Of a stretch of DNA of 64,000 bases, positions 11,734 to 23,611 are shown piece after piece. Location of the stretch: positions 26,262,807 to 26,326,806 of the forward strand of contig OX123190.2 in NCBI GenBank assembly GCA_944739405.2. Direction: 5' to 3'. Origin of the DNA: Euclidia mi. Taxonomy: Eukaryota > Arthropoda > Insecta > Lepidoptera > Erebidae. The translations under genes and the position numbers were made by a program. The notes under the pieces were generated by a model. The model ran no database searches. It was not told the DNA's origin and was given only the letters and a program-made list of their open reading frames with translations. Within the stretch, counting starts at the first letter, position 1; each line of letters opens with the position of its first letter.

Positions 11734-14100
11734 AATATAAATACGCTAAATGTCGGCATCCTTACGGTTTTTCTGTTTTGGAATCGGTCTGGCACCATCA
11801 ATTTGCAACGAAAGGATAGCTTCCGATGCGGTTTTGGATAGCTTGATAAATCTATTTCATGTTTATGGGCATAAGGTTGACACTTCTACTACAAGGAAAA
11901 AGTACTAAGGTTTATATGCGTCGAGAACGAAAAATCCCTAAAGTCGGCCATTCACGGGCCATGGTCGGTCGCGTTTTCCCCAAATATCGGCCGGGTATAG
12001 GATGTTTTAAATTAAGACGGATAAATATTATTAATATGATTTATTTTGGCAGGAGTCTCACTAAGTATACGTTATTAATCGTATTTGTTTAATAGTAGGT
12101 AAAGTATTTTTTTATTTGCACTTAAATAACGTTAGTTAAGTATTACAATTTATAACAAAGTAAACATCAAAATAATTATAATTAGTTCTGGATATCTTTT
12201 CAAAAATAATTCATACCATTTTTGGCCCAGAGTATCATTATTGAATATATTTATATTTTTAAGCTACGTAATTAACATGGGTTAAGGTAGCAAGTTCCAA
12301 AGAGCAATTTATATCTTATATTTCCATATCATAATAAGCTAATATAAATGTTTTCAATAATATCAACTCCTACATATAAACTTAACTCTTTATATTATAA
12401 ATAAATAAACGTATAATAAATATTTAATTTTGAGAAAATAAGAAAAGTAATCAGCCTGTATAGTTGGGCTCGAATTCGAGGCTGGTCGATATTACGATCT
12501 TTAATGTTTCTAAAGCCAGCCTCTATTTTGTGTACATTATTTCTCGAGATTCAACTAATATCACCCCGGCCGGTATTTGGCGATTAAACGTAAAATAGAT
12601 TTATGTGCCTATATGCGTTGCAAATTCTCTTATTAAGGCAATGGAATTAGTACAATTGGAAATTATAAAACAGACTGCATTTACTTTTAGTCGGCCACGG
12701 CCGAGAATCCGGTTTTAATTTAAAATTGGTATTCTATTGGCGGCCTCCTATTTTCCCTTAAAACAATACGTTAAACATTGAAAAATCTATCTCAAAATAT
12801 AGTAAAAATCACTAATTATTAATAATAATGCTTAAAACAATAAAAAAGGAATGTCTGACCGTTCTAATATCAATCCCCGAAGTGTGGGTATTCACAGCAA
12901 GTAAGGTACTTTAAATATGAAATTGACGTGTGTAACGTAATCGGAAAGTAACGGTTGTACATATAGATTATGAACTAAGATTGTAATTCGAGTGGCAAAT
13001 TTGTAACTTCAATACGTTTTAAATGAACGCAAGCCGAAAATGTGCAGACGGCCGAAGTTTGGGGAGGGGCCGACGTATGGCGTATTTACCCTACAGATAC
13101 TTTTATGAAATAATATTCCTTACTGCCATACATTTACGGAACTTTATCGCACAAAACACTAAAATACTTAAAAGTATTTTGAGTACTCAGGAATATAAAA
13201 ATTGCAAGGTTTTGCGCGACAAAGTTCCTTAAATATATGTTAGTAAGGAATAAATTTCCATGAAAGTATTTAGAAAAGTCCATTACCAAATTTTGCGATA
13301 AACATCCTTACTCATATTAAGATAAGGTTTATTTTTCAATACAAACTTGCATTACCAGGCCGTCACACGAAGTTTTCTATACTCGAGTGCCCAAAAACTT
13401 GCAAGTATATTGATACCTGGTTTTCGACCCTGGTATTTTTATAGAGACGCACTTGGTGTACTTGGCACGCGATTTTGCAATTGTGCGACTCATGAAGTCA
13501 TGACTATCGGCATAGATAAATTTAATACTATACCTATCGGGAACCATGCGAATGAGTTCTAGACTTCTAGAGAAGTCAGCTATCAAAGTTTAAAAATGCA
13601 TTTTGTTTTTTTCATTAGCTTGATTTACAACATACTCAACATCAACTGTTTATTAGTTGCTATTGTCTGTTCAAGATACCTACGAAAAAAATAAAAGGTA
13701 AAAAATATACAGTATCATTTATGAATTGAAGGGATAGGCGTATTTTTGTAAAACTAACTGCATCTTTCGCTTGGAGAATTTAACTTAAATCTACTTTTGT
13801 TGCGAAGGCGACATTAAAAGAACCATTTTATGGTTTGTTTACATTTTATTTTTTCGTATCTTGAACAGACTATAGGTAGGTACCTATAAATGTAAGACGC
13901 ATATTGATTAACATAATTTATGAAAATTTATTATATAATACAACTACAAACACAGTAAGTTTTTATTATGTATAAAATTTAAATTACACTACTTTTACGT
14001 ACTTAAATGTAAAAAACAAAACGCAATGGCTCGACTAGGTACCTATACAGGTACTTTTTAAAATAAATGCTCATGGCCGTTCATTGGTTAACATAATATC
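11734..14100. other. No gene seen
   Basis: AT-rich, unassigned. Small open frames near 11859, 13023 and 13347 lack motifs. Several gtcggcca/ggccgg patches (11940-12000, 12570, 12690, 13050) stand out in base composition but fit no element I recognise. Confidence 0.35.
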
Positions 14101-14976
14101 TTACTTTTTCAAATATTTGATGTTTATTTAATAAATATTTATGGAAGCGCCATCTACCTTCCTATCTATAACGAATCGCATCAACATGAATCGTTCCACG
14201 CTTGTCTAGTGCGAGCGATATCATATTTCCGTCCCTCTCTTTCCCTCTCCCTGGAAGAGGCACTGCCTTCGCCCGATTCGTCGACGCGATCGTGGACGCG
14301 AGTGAGAGTCGAGAACATTCCGCTCGCTGAGAACGCCGTCTCGATACCGTACCGCGCTGCACCGTTGTATGTGATTATATAAACCGCTCGCAAGTGGGAG
14401 TGACGGTGAATTGAAGTGTAAACAATCAGCTGCATCACGAAACACCAGAAGGAAAAGAAACGAAGAAGGTTGTATAAGGTAAGTGCCTTCCATCCTTGAA
14501 ATATCCTATACCCACTCAATCACCTCCTCCCGTATCCATCTCCTCTTCCCTTATTCCTTTCTAGGTGACCCAGAACTCGCCCTAATACAGTCCATTCCAT
14601 TAATCCTTCCCAAGTCTACGGTTTCGGTATAAAGCCGAACCATTTTTTTTTATCCATACGAGTCGGATTCATTTACGTTTTGTACGTTATACCGCTATAC
14701 CTAGGCAGATATAGCACCTAGCTATACTCCTTATATATACACATAACCGTCACATGGTTATTTCCGCCCGCATTAGTAGGTAAACTTTTATGTAGCTACC
14801 TACTTATTAAATTATTATTTCTGCAACTATCATAGTTGTTTTATAAATCTCATATTTCAATCAACTTTAATTCCTCGGCTCTAAGGTGTTGCCTACTTAG
14901 CCTACTTAGGTAAAATAATAGGTACATTAGACATTCTTATTTTGTTTCGGTCTCATTAGCTTATACTTACGTAAGC
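14101..14976 (+). other. Probable 5' LTR and leader of the BEL/Pao element
   Basis: This stretch directly precedes the BEL/Pao gag. It has a G+C-rich block (14240-14360) and then a TATA-like box (gattatataaa, about 14373), consistent with an LTR promoter. I could not find a matching second LTR after the pol remains at 18.25 kb, nor a clear primer-binding site, so the boundaries and the LTR call are inference from position only. Confidence 0.35.
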
Positions 14977-16450
14977 ATGTCACAACAAAAGAAGTCACGC
15001 GTGTCGGAAGACAAAGAGATGACAATCTTAGAAGCAAAACGCAATATTTTATTTGAGCGCATTCAAAATATCTATGAACGATCAAAAACCGCATCTATGT
15101 CTGACAGTAATAGCGAAGCATTTCTCAGTTATTGTATAACAGTAGATAGTATTCGAACAGATTTTCATAAGTTGTTAGACGATTATAACGCTAGATTACT
15201 TTCTATCAATCCTGATGAAAAACCGAACTATCAGGCGTATACCTAATTCGAAGATCTTTATTGTATTATTAAGCGTAAACAATCGCAATTGGAGGGTAAA
15301 TGTTCAGCAGAGCCCGTTGCCCGCAAACCGAGATTACCGCCAATCGAGATTATGTCGTTTGACGGAGATATACGAAATTGGCCGTTATTCTATGCGAGTT
15401 TTAAGTCTACAGTGCACGATAATGGTTCTCTGACAGATGCTGACAGGTTGTACTATTTAATAGGTAAACTGTCACCGAAAGCCCAGTCCGTATTTGCAGG
15501 TGTCACACCCAGTGCTGAGAATTATCAGGTCATATTTCAGTCACTACTTGACAGATATCAAGACACGCGCGTCCTAGCGTCTACGTACTTTGACCAAGCT
15601 TTAAATCTCAAACTGTCCAGCAACGCGTCTGTCTCGAATTTCCAGCTGTTTATTGATAACTTCGTAACCGCGGTTAATTCTCTTAGGAATTTAAAATTAG
15701 AAGATCTTTCCGACTTTATGTTGCTTCAACTCGCTTTAAAAAAGTTTGACACTGATACAATTCGCGCATTCGAGATGACGGAACGCAATAATAAAATACC
15801 TACACTAGATAGTTTTATTTCGTTCATCAAAGATCAGTGTCGAATATTTCATAATACGCAGTCTGGTTCACCTGGCCCGTCTAACACTAACAACAACAAA
15901 CAAAGGTTGAATAAATCGCGAAATAGTAATAATAACTCGGTCCCTAATCCACAATCTTACGTAACATGTTCGGAATCTAATAGTAATAATTCACAGAAGT
16001 GTCTGTGCAGTAATATAGTGCACGACCATTACTATAAGTGTCCCACCTTTAATGATTTAAATCCAATTGCTCGTTTTAAAAGCGTAAAAGATAACAAAGC
16101 TTGCATTAATTGCTTAAGCATAAAACATAAAACGAGTAATTGTTCCAGTAGAACGAGATGTCGCTCGTGTAAACAAAAACATCATACACTGTTACATTTT
16201 GATAAAAATAACCGGTTGTCAAGTCAAGCCGCTAACCTTGACACACTCACGCAAGTGCAGAACACGGTAGCTGCGCCTTCCACGCCTCGCAATAATGAGA
16301 TATCGTTGTGTACGACATCCATTGCGCGGGCGGCACGCACGCGCGGACGGCCTTCGCGCGCTTGTAGTGATCAGAGCAGTGCTAGGCCGCCATGTATGGC
16401 GTCTAAGACTGTTCTGTTAGCGACAGCGCAAGTTATACGTATGTACGTTG
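14977..16450 (+). pseudogene. gag: BEL/Pao gag, interrupted
   Basis: Capsid-type gag of a BEL/Pao LTR retrotransposon. An N-terminal part (14977-15243) has a helical, charged sequence; after an in-frame TAA (15244-15246) the same frame continues to 16458. The second part has the Pao gag core (IMSFDGDIRNWPLFYASF, then YYLIGKL, then YQDTR, matching the DUF1759 pattern), an asparagine-rich linker, and Cys/His clusters (CLCSNIVHDHYYKCP; C..C...H....C; C..C...HH..LH) that would bind nucleic acid. The end runs toward the protease (TVLLATAQV), where a frameshift falls near 16440. Stop plus shift make it nonfunctional. Confidence 0.85.
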
Positions 16451-16982
16451 TCTGTTAGATAGCGCATCTCAGACCAATCTAATAACATCGGAATGCTTCA
16501 AACGCCTCGGATTATGGAATAACTTTAAAAATACTAACTCAACCGTCAAAGGGATAGGCGGATCAGAAAAACATTGCAAGGGTTCCGTAGATATTAAAAT
16601 ACATTCGCGTTTTGATAGGGACATTAATTTTAACATTTCTTCGCTTATCGTGGAGCGTATCACGGACGCATTGCCGAATGCTAATGTAGACGTAGCATCA
16701 CTCACTCATCTCGAGTCATTACCGTTAGCCGACGCGGAGTTTGCGAATCCGGCAGGCATTGATCTTTTGATCGGAGCTTCAATATTTCCGCACTTGCTAC
16801 TAACTAAAATAGTACGTAGTGAGCGATATGATTTACCGCCCGCTATTGAGACGGTACTTGGGTATGTGATTATGGGTACCGTACCTACGTTACATACTTC
16901 TCATTGTATTACGTCTTGTTGTTGTTCTGCTCTTCAAGAGATCAAGGTGGGTGCTAAAACTGTGTGTAAGATAAAGCACTAA
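16446..16982 (+). pseudogene. BEL/Pao aspartic protease region
   Basis: In a frame different from gag, the translation carries an LLDSASQTNLIT active-site motif (the aspartic protease D-S-x form of the Pao A17-type peptidase), then the GIGG and LIVERIT segments and an IDLLIGAS motif, as expected between gag and RT in BEL/Pao. It runs into the pentanucleotide array at 16985, where homology stops. The fingers and first palm motifs of the reverse transcriptase that should follow are absent. Confidence 0.8.
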
Positions 16983-16984
16983 TT

Positions 16985-17150
16985 AGCTATGCTTAGCTAT
17001 GCTATGCTATGCTATGCTATGCTATGCCATGCTATGCTATGCTATGCTATGCCATGCTATGCTACGCTATGCTACGCTATGCTATGCTATGCTATACTAC
17101 GCTATGCTATGCTAAGCTACGCTACGCTACACTATACTATACTACACATC
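16985..17150. repeat. (CTATG)n pentanucleotide array inside pol
   Basis: About 165 bp of ctatg units, with gctac and gccatg variants and a decayed right edge (actatactatactac). It sits exactly where the N-terminal half of the BEL/Pao reverse transcriptase should be: protease homology ends at 16982 and RT homology resumes at the catalytic YIDD box at about 17158. The array therefore replaces several hundred bases of coding sequence. Confidence 0.95.
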
Positions 17151-17154
17151 CGCT

Positions 17155-18250
17155 TTGTATATAGATGACATTGCCTGTAATGTCATACCCGCTCCGCTAG
17201 CAATTTCGCTTTGTGAAGAGCTTATTCAGCTTTTCAAGCGAGGCCAGTTTGATCTTGTCAAATGGACAAGCAACTCTAAGGAGGTTCTCGCACGCATACC
17301 AAATTCTCATAAAGCTTCTCCAGACATTGAGTTTGAGAAGTCTGTACCGCATAAGGTTCTCGGTTTACGCTGGGACAAATCCTGCGATAGTTTTCGGTTT
17401 GACGTCTCACCACCAGATGATAAGTGCACCAAACGCACTATTCTGTCCACAGTGGCTCGACTATGGGACATAATGGGTTTTGTGGCTCCCACAATTTTGT
17501 ACGCCAAGCTCTTGATCAAAGAGCTTTGGCTATCAAAGTGTGAGTGGGATGAAACACCCTCTGACCATATTGTCGCCGCTTTGGGCCAGTTTGTATTGAG
17601 CTTACCGCGCTCAATCAAATTGCTATTCCGCGTCATCTTGGGTTGGTAGATGGATGTACCATCAACTTAATAGGTTTCGCTGACGCCAGCGAGCGTGCTT
17701 ACGGCGGAGTCGTATATCTGCAAGTCCGCATTGGTTCTAACTACTCGGTGCAGTTAGTTTGTGCCAAGTCTAAGGTCTCGCCTGTTAAAACCATTTCGGT
17801 TGCGAGACTGGAGTTGTGCGCGGCCCTTCTACTGTCTCAGTTGCTCCGCAAGGTTCAAGACACAGTTTTGCCCCACTACTCTATTAATAAATATACGCAT
17901 TTTCCGACTCCAAAGTAGTGCTCGCTTGGATTTATTCCTCTCCTCACCGCTGGCAGACTTTTGTCGCCAACCGCGTTAGTAAATTGATTGAACTTGTTCC
18001 CGCTACTTGTTTCAATCACGCCGCGGGTTATCGTACTCGTCTTCAGGAAAAACTCTCCATAGATCATATTGACTGGAAGTTTATTCCACCAGCATCATCA
18101 CATTTCCGGTGTATGTTGGGCAAGCATGGTCAAAGTAATTAAAACGCATCTCTTCAAAGTTATAGGTCAACAGATCCTCTCTTACGAAGAGCCTTTAACT
18201 GTCCTTGCACAAGTCGAAGCACTGATCAACTCGCGTCCGCTTCCAACTCA
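17155..18250 (+). pseudogene. pol: BEL/Pao RT, RNase H and integrase remains
   Basis: Begins at the YIDD catalytic box (YIDDIACNV) of the RT, then WTSNS, then VLGLRWD and RLWDIMGFVAP, all Pao-clade RT hallmarks. A frameshift near 17643 leads into RNase H (GFADASERAYGGVVYLQ; SVARLELCAALLLSQL), and another frame gives FSDSKVVLAWI. After about 18035 the sequence jumps to the end of the integrase core (IDWKFIPPASSHF, then VKVIKTHLFKVIG and LINSRPL), so the zinc-binding part and the first DD residues have been deleted. Several shifts and stops; clearly dead. Confidence 0.85.
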
Positions 18251-18697
18251 GTGAGATCTAGCCTGAAGTTGGACCTACCTCTTAGCCCAATTACAAGCGC
18301 GGGCACACCCGTGTTCCCGCTATTATTATTCTCGATACGCTCACCGATGCGCGGGCACACCGGTGTTCCCGCCGGTGCGATGCATTTAAAACCCAATTTT
18401 TTAATACAATGGGTTGATTTTTGTTCAACGATTTTTTTTCAGTGAGACCTTAATGCCCACTAGATACTTAGATATGTGTAAGTCCAATTTCAATAAAGTT
18501 CTTGCTTGTATGGTTGGAGACCCCTAAACTTTTAAAATAAAATCAGTCCTCCAATACATACAATAGAATTCCAACCAAATATTTTTTACTATACCTAAAC
18601 AGAAGTCTTTATAGCAGGTATCTATGGTCAAAGATCTAATTTATGTGGATTTCTTATGAACATTACTTCAATTTACTATCTGCATAAACATAATACA
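18251..18697. other. Element 3' flank with two G+C-rich palindromic repeats
   Basis: Two copies of a near-palindrome, gcgggcacacc followed by cgtgttcccgc or ggtgttcccgc, lie at 18299-18323 and 18350-18374. The surrounding sequence is AT-rich. No 3' LTR could be matched to the region before gag. Confidence 0.5.
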
Positions 18698-19154
18698 CTA
18701 AGATAAGATAAGATGAGATGAGATGAGCTGAGATGAGATGAGATAAGATAAGATAAGATAAGATGAGATGAGATGAGATGAGATAAGATGAGATGAGATG
18801 AGATGAGATGAGATGAGATGAGATAAGATAAGATGAGATGAGACGAGACGAGACGAGACGAGACGAGACGAGACGAGACGAGACGAGACGAGACGAGACG
18901 AGACGAGACGAGACGAGACGAGACGAGACGAGACGAGACGAGACGAGACGAGACGAGACGAGACGAGACGAGACGAGACGAGACGAGACGAGACGAGACG
19001 AGACGAGACGAGACGAGACGAGACGAGACGAGACGAGACGAGACGAGACGAGACGAGACGAGACGAGACGAGACGAGACGAGACGAGACGAGACGAGACA
19101 AGACGAGACAAGACAAGATAAGATAAGATAAGATAAGATAAGATAAGATAAGAT
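18698..19154. repeat. GAGAY pentanucleotide array with a pure GACGA core
   Basis: About 455 bp of five-base repeats. The centre (about 18841-19097) is an almost pure run of agacg units, roughly 50 copies; both flanks are agatg and agata variants. Because the repeat has no stop in most frames it produces long arginine/aspartate/glutamate or leucine/valine/serine open frames, which are not genes. Immediately right (19155-19182), cccccccgtgggatctcatc followed by ttatctta is an inverted copy of the array edge. Confidence 0.95.
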
Positions 19155-19189
19155 CCCCCCCGTGGGATCTCATCTTATCTTATTTGACA

Positions 19190-20583
19190 CAGATTCTTAT
19201 AACACCCCAACATTAAAACTATAAAAGTACTTTTTCTCGTTATCGACTAGGAAATAGCAACATTATCAGCCATTCTCTGACAATATTAATTCTGATTCAA
19301 AAAAAGCTACAGTATAGAGGAAAACTTCGCTAAGGATTATTTTATAAACTGCTTTTCCGATTGATCAAACTATCCAGACTGTTGGAAGTCAAAACGACTG
19401 TGGGAAAGAATACAGGAGGGGCCGCAACTGAATTATAGTTCTACTTTCGTACGCACCACTGCAACTCGAGACTGAATCATACTTAACGACAGTTTGATTA
19501 TAATTACTGTGAGAACAAAATTGTTGTTTTGCAGTGTAAAATAGTTCGAAGTAATAAATTTGTAAAATAGCGCTGGCAATCAAAATGAGTGCTCGAAAAA
19601 CAGTGATAAATTCGATAAATCGTAGTTAGTAGTCGAAACAAAAGGTGGCTAGACCACAATGATTGAATGTTGCTCACAGAACGTTGTAATAGTTGGCAGA
19701 CACAGGCACGCTTTGAACTCGAGCGCCAAACTCTCAACGCTTAATGAAAAGCCAGTTCGAAAACAGATGTCAGCCTTTTGTTTAGAGAAAATTGTCAAGA
19801 CTCGAACTGAGTGAAAAATTGAGACGTGGCAAGATTATTAATGTGAGATTGCTATTATTGGACTCATTGTTTGCGTCCTTTAGACATTATTCGAGTGAAA
19901 ATTGGGCTCAAACATTTTTTGAATAATTGTGCTTTATTTACAAGTATTTGAATAAGTGTTTTCAGTTTGTGCACGTATTTAATATTTGTCATTGGAAAGA
20001 CGATAAAATATTTCTCGCAAATAATACTTTTTTCAGAGGTAATTAAAAAGTATATAGTAAAACAAAGACAAGGTCCAATCATTACTCATGAATGCACCAA
20101 TGCTGTTGCAATTAAATATTTAAATAGACAAGCCACAATAATTAAACAGTAGTAGGAGCAATTATACCCAGCCTTTTTCCCGACCTTTTATGTTCTACTT
20201 GAGAGGCGAAGACATAGTTTTAATTGGAGTCGTTTCGAGCCACGTAAAAAGTCTTTTAATTAAAATTTTAACTCTTGATATTTAAAAAGTATGATGGTTA
20301 TCCAGCGCTCGTACTCGTACTGTACTGCGAATATTTTTCTTAATCAATTTATCTTGAAATGTGCTTTTTATTCCGTAAGCATATTTTAATTATTAATAAC
20401 GGGTATGTGGGCAAAAAAACGCATAAAACGAAAACTTCTATTACAAAGGAATTCAACAAAAAAAAGGTTATGATGAGAGCTGAATTTCAGTTCACTAGTG
20501 AATATTGTCCAAGCTTTCTGCATTGACTTTTTTGTTTTCGTAATTATTATGTGAAGAAAATAGTAGTCAATATTATCGAATCT
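19190..20583. other. No gene seen
   Basis: Unassigned AT-rich DNA. Open frames at 19504-19737 and 19864-20082 have no motif, and the 112-codon minus frame at 20386-20724 runs through the Helitron-like copy. Confidence 0.35.
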
Positions 20584-20775
20584 TCTGTACATACAAAATT
20601 CTTGCCTTACTGACTGATTGACAGACAAGCTCCAAACAAAATTATTGGGCGCAAGAAGCCATTTGGCATGTATGTTCCTTGGGGACCGTTGGGCAGCACT
20701 AAGACATGAAATTCCCAAGGGCAATAAACTGTTAAATAAAAAAATATAGCAGGCGCAGCTTCGAGCATCCTCTAG
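20584..20775 (+). mobile_element. Second copy of the short Helitron-like element
   Basis: Same start (TCTGTACATACAAAATTC), same cttactgactgattgacaga block and same end (gcatcctCTAG followed by T) as the copy at 8979-9163. The two differ throughout, so they are old and independent insertions of one family. Confidence 0.7.
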
Positions 20776-21626
20776 TGATAGATATTTACGTTACCTCCAA
20801 GATAAACTCACATCTTATGTTTGAATATAGGTTTGGTAGTGTTTTAATTTAGAGGATAAATTCGGTGCAAGATATCAGTTAACATAATGACTTTTGCATG
20901 CAGCATTTACAGCAGATCAATATACTTGTAAGCAATGTATTTCAAAATCTTTATTTTTTTATGCGCACATATGTTTCGTCCAATAAGGTTCATTCAATGC
21001 GAGCATTTCTTTAAGTGTCTAGAAATACGGCAGTACTGACACGATAATAGCTCAAAGATCGATATTGCCAGTGACTAAATTTCGACGAGAACTTACTCAT
21101 GCTTTAAATCTCCGAGGCAAGATGACTCATTTCTTTAAGTCTTTGCTAATAAAATATTACTTATTATTGTACTCCTTTGTTAACAACATGCGTCACAACT
21201 CCATTTTGGGTAACAATTTAGTAATAAATATGAAAATAACGGATTATATGCCTACATATAAGATAATTATTACTAGAATGGGATGCTTAGATCTAATATT
21301 GTTACCTATCTAAAAGAAAATGGCCTGTTTCAACACGTTGCATACTATCAAATAACCATTTCGTATATGTCTTGCAGTGCACTTCTCTATTTCTCCGGTG
21401 AGAGACAGACGCTGACATTGTTTTTCATGTTTACTACACTGTTCGGATGATTGATGCAGTTAAGTTACACGTCTAAGCACTTGGCCAAGTGCTGCAATCT
21501 TTTCAGATGTGCAGCCTTGCAGATATTTTAACTACGCGACCAAAATGTGAAGACATTTTGGCGTACAAACGGTGGAACTCTTAAACTACTTCGTGATTTA
21601 TTATTGTAGTAAAACTATTTGAGTAT
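20776..21626. other. No gene seen
   Basis: AT-rich. An open frame at 21065-21313 is short and unrecognised. Confidence 0.35.
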
Positions 21627-22427
21627 TTAGTCTTGCGGTTTGCGCGTCACAGTTATCAGGGTTACAACTTCGGTAAAAGTTTTATCTATTACTTGGTAAG
21701 CAATAATTTGTTCGTCTGAAACGAATACACCATTGTTTTGAAGTGCACTATCATTATTTACAGTCGATAAACTTTCTGGAGTAATGGCGCCCTTATTTTG
21801 TGAGAAATATGAGCCTGTCAACGTTATTTTATCAGCTTCACCCACGCTACTTAGGGAGTAAGAAATGAGTATTTTAGAAAAATACTTATTTGTTTACAAG
21901 TATTCTCAAGTGACATGAGTGACATATAATGTTTAACCTTGAGAGGCTTGATATTTATTTCGGGTTGCGCTGGCTTTAGTCAAAAGTCCATAATATATGT
22001 ATATAATTATTTTCTTGTAACAGTTATCGGACAGTATTTTATAATCATCCAACGCGTAGGTGTTAAAGCCATTATTGTTTAATATAAAAGCTTTATTACA
22101 ATAAAGCCTGTGATCATGATTCTCAACAATGTCTATAAATATACCATAATCCTTACACAAAGCCGCGGGTGTTTCAACTAAATGAGTTAGAAATAAAGAA
22201 CGCCCATCTTTTAAACGTCTTCTCGATTCCAAATAAACTAGACTCTTTTGAATTGAGGTTGCCGTTACAATAAAAAGTCCACAGCAAACCAAGCTGGTAG
22301 ACCAAACTTGTTTGTATCTTACAGCTTTCGCTTTATAATATCGCGGTGAAAAAGCTCTGTAGCGGAACCCTCTCAAAATTTTCCTCAGTCGCCCCATACG
22401 ACGCTGCATGGAAAGAGGTAGTGGCAC
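21627..22427 (-). CDS. Hypothetical protein gene or relic, two open blocks
   Basis: Two minus-strand open stretches lie in the same frame: 22427 down to 21933 (164 codons, ATG start) and 21845 down to 21627 (72 codons, no ATG). I recognise no family. The first has a basic N terminus (RRMGRLRKILRGFRYR), one hydrophobic segment (about residues 45-58, STSLVCCGLFIVTA) and a Tyr/Asn-rich C-terminal half; the second is polar. A donor-like aag/gttaaa at about 21945 and an acceptor-like ctccctaag at about 21850 would enclose a 95-bp intron, but the phases do not match in the simplest reading. It could be a decayed host gene, part of an unknown element, or chance. Confidence 0.3.
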
Positions 22428-22679
22428 TTTGTATTATTTTCTTTTGAGTTAAATTATTCGCCCTTTGTTTACATATAATTACTAAAAACTACCACGGTTT
22501 CTTCGACTTTCGCTAGTGGCGGGGTCACTCGAATATACCACTAAATGGGTTCTCTGACAGCTTTCGTGTCGTCACTCACGTTATCATTTATCAAGTGTTC
22601 GATATTAATAGACCCACATTACACCTTCAAAATTCATCTTTTGTCACAGTAAATAGTTCTAATAATAATAATATTCTAC

Positions 22680-22733
22680 CATATACACACATCACCATCT
22701 AGTCCCAAACTAAGCAGAGCTTGTACTATGGGT
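22680..22733 (-). mobile_element. SINE fragment, left part (3' end), split by LTR element
   Basis: Minus-strand SINE-like 3' end: catctagtcccaaactaagc then agagcttgtactatgggt. The continuation (gggtactagataatggac) is found at 29533, after the LTR element, and the tRNA-like head of a repeat of this type is at 29867-30024. This places the LTR element insertion inside an older SINE. Confidence 0.6.
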
Positions 22734-23090
22734 TGTGACGTGGTAGTCGTCGCGGTACCCCCACTACTTCTGACTGGCCGCCTCGCTTACCTGCAGCACA
22801 TAAATACCGCGGCGCGACAGCGAATCGCCCCTTCTCGGACTCCGGACTTCGCCGCTGCAGTTAAGTGCTCTTCCTGTCCAGGAGCACCGAAGTCTCGTCA
22901 GCCTGCCTGCCTGTCTACCTTGCCCTGAGTCTAGGTCTTAGCTCTTACCTCTTGCTACCGGGTTTATATTATGTGTAACGCTTGCCAATAAATACTATTT
23001 TGTAACGAACAATAATTAATTTATCTCTCCAGTACACCTACTAGGTACTCATTAAGTACAGGTACCCACATCACACCAATAAACGTTACA
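22734..23090 (+). repeat. 5' LTR of gypsy-type element
   Basis: Starts TGTGACG and ends GTTACA (imperfect TG...CA-type ends). A TATA-like cacataaata lies near 22800 and a polyadenylation-type aataaa near 22988. 357 bp. Confidence 0.92.
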
Positions 23091-23110
23091 CTGGCGCCAA
23101 ACAATTTTAA
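23091..23110 (+). promoter_or_regulatory. Putative primer-binding site
   Basis: ctggcgccaaac immediately follows the LTR, the position of a tRNA primer-binding site. The TGGCGCC start is typical, but the priming tRNA cannot be named from this alone. Confidence 0.55.
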
Positions 23111-23611
23111 GGGCTCAGGCATCTGACTCGGCTTCTGGTCGCTTTCTTTTTCTGTGTTTTTCTGTGTTTCTGTGTGTAAGTGTGTTCACAGTCGGTAAGT
23201 CGTTGATTTTTCGTTTCTAAATGTGTTAGATAAATTATAACGCATTAAAGCTTGTATAAATCGGACAATATAGTCGACTAAAGGCTTGCGCCACATCTTA
23301 TGTACTTTTATAACTTCTTTTCTAACCCAAATTCGTTAGACTAAGTAACGGTTTTGGGAATTATTTTAATTGTACAATTACATTTTTTATGTGAGGGTAG
23401 ATTCCGCTTCGCGTTATTCTTACGCATTGCGAACGTAACTTGTTTACTTGCTACATAATAAATATCTTTCTTTTAAACGACCCACTGTGAACATAATTAC
23501 ATTACCATTTATTTCATTGTCATATTATAAGTATAACCCCTCTGTGTGTGATTTTTGTTGCTGTTAGGTTTTTCTTTTACGAGACTTGATCTTCTTCAAC
23601 GTAACTTAGCC

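Noticed and set aside
18676..19173. Open frames of over 90 codons on both strands reading as Arg-Arg-Asp-Glu-Thr or Leu-Val-Ser-Ser-Arg repeats
   Set aside because: They are translations of the pentanucleotide array; no unique sequence or start context.
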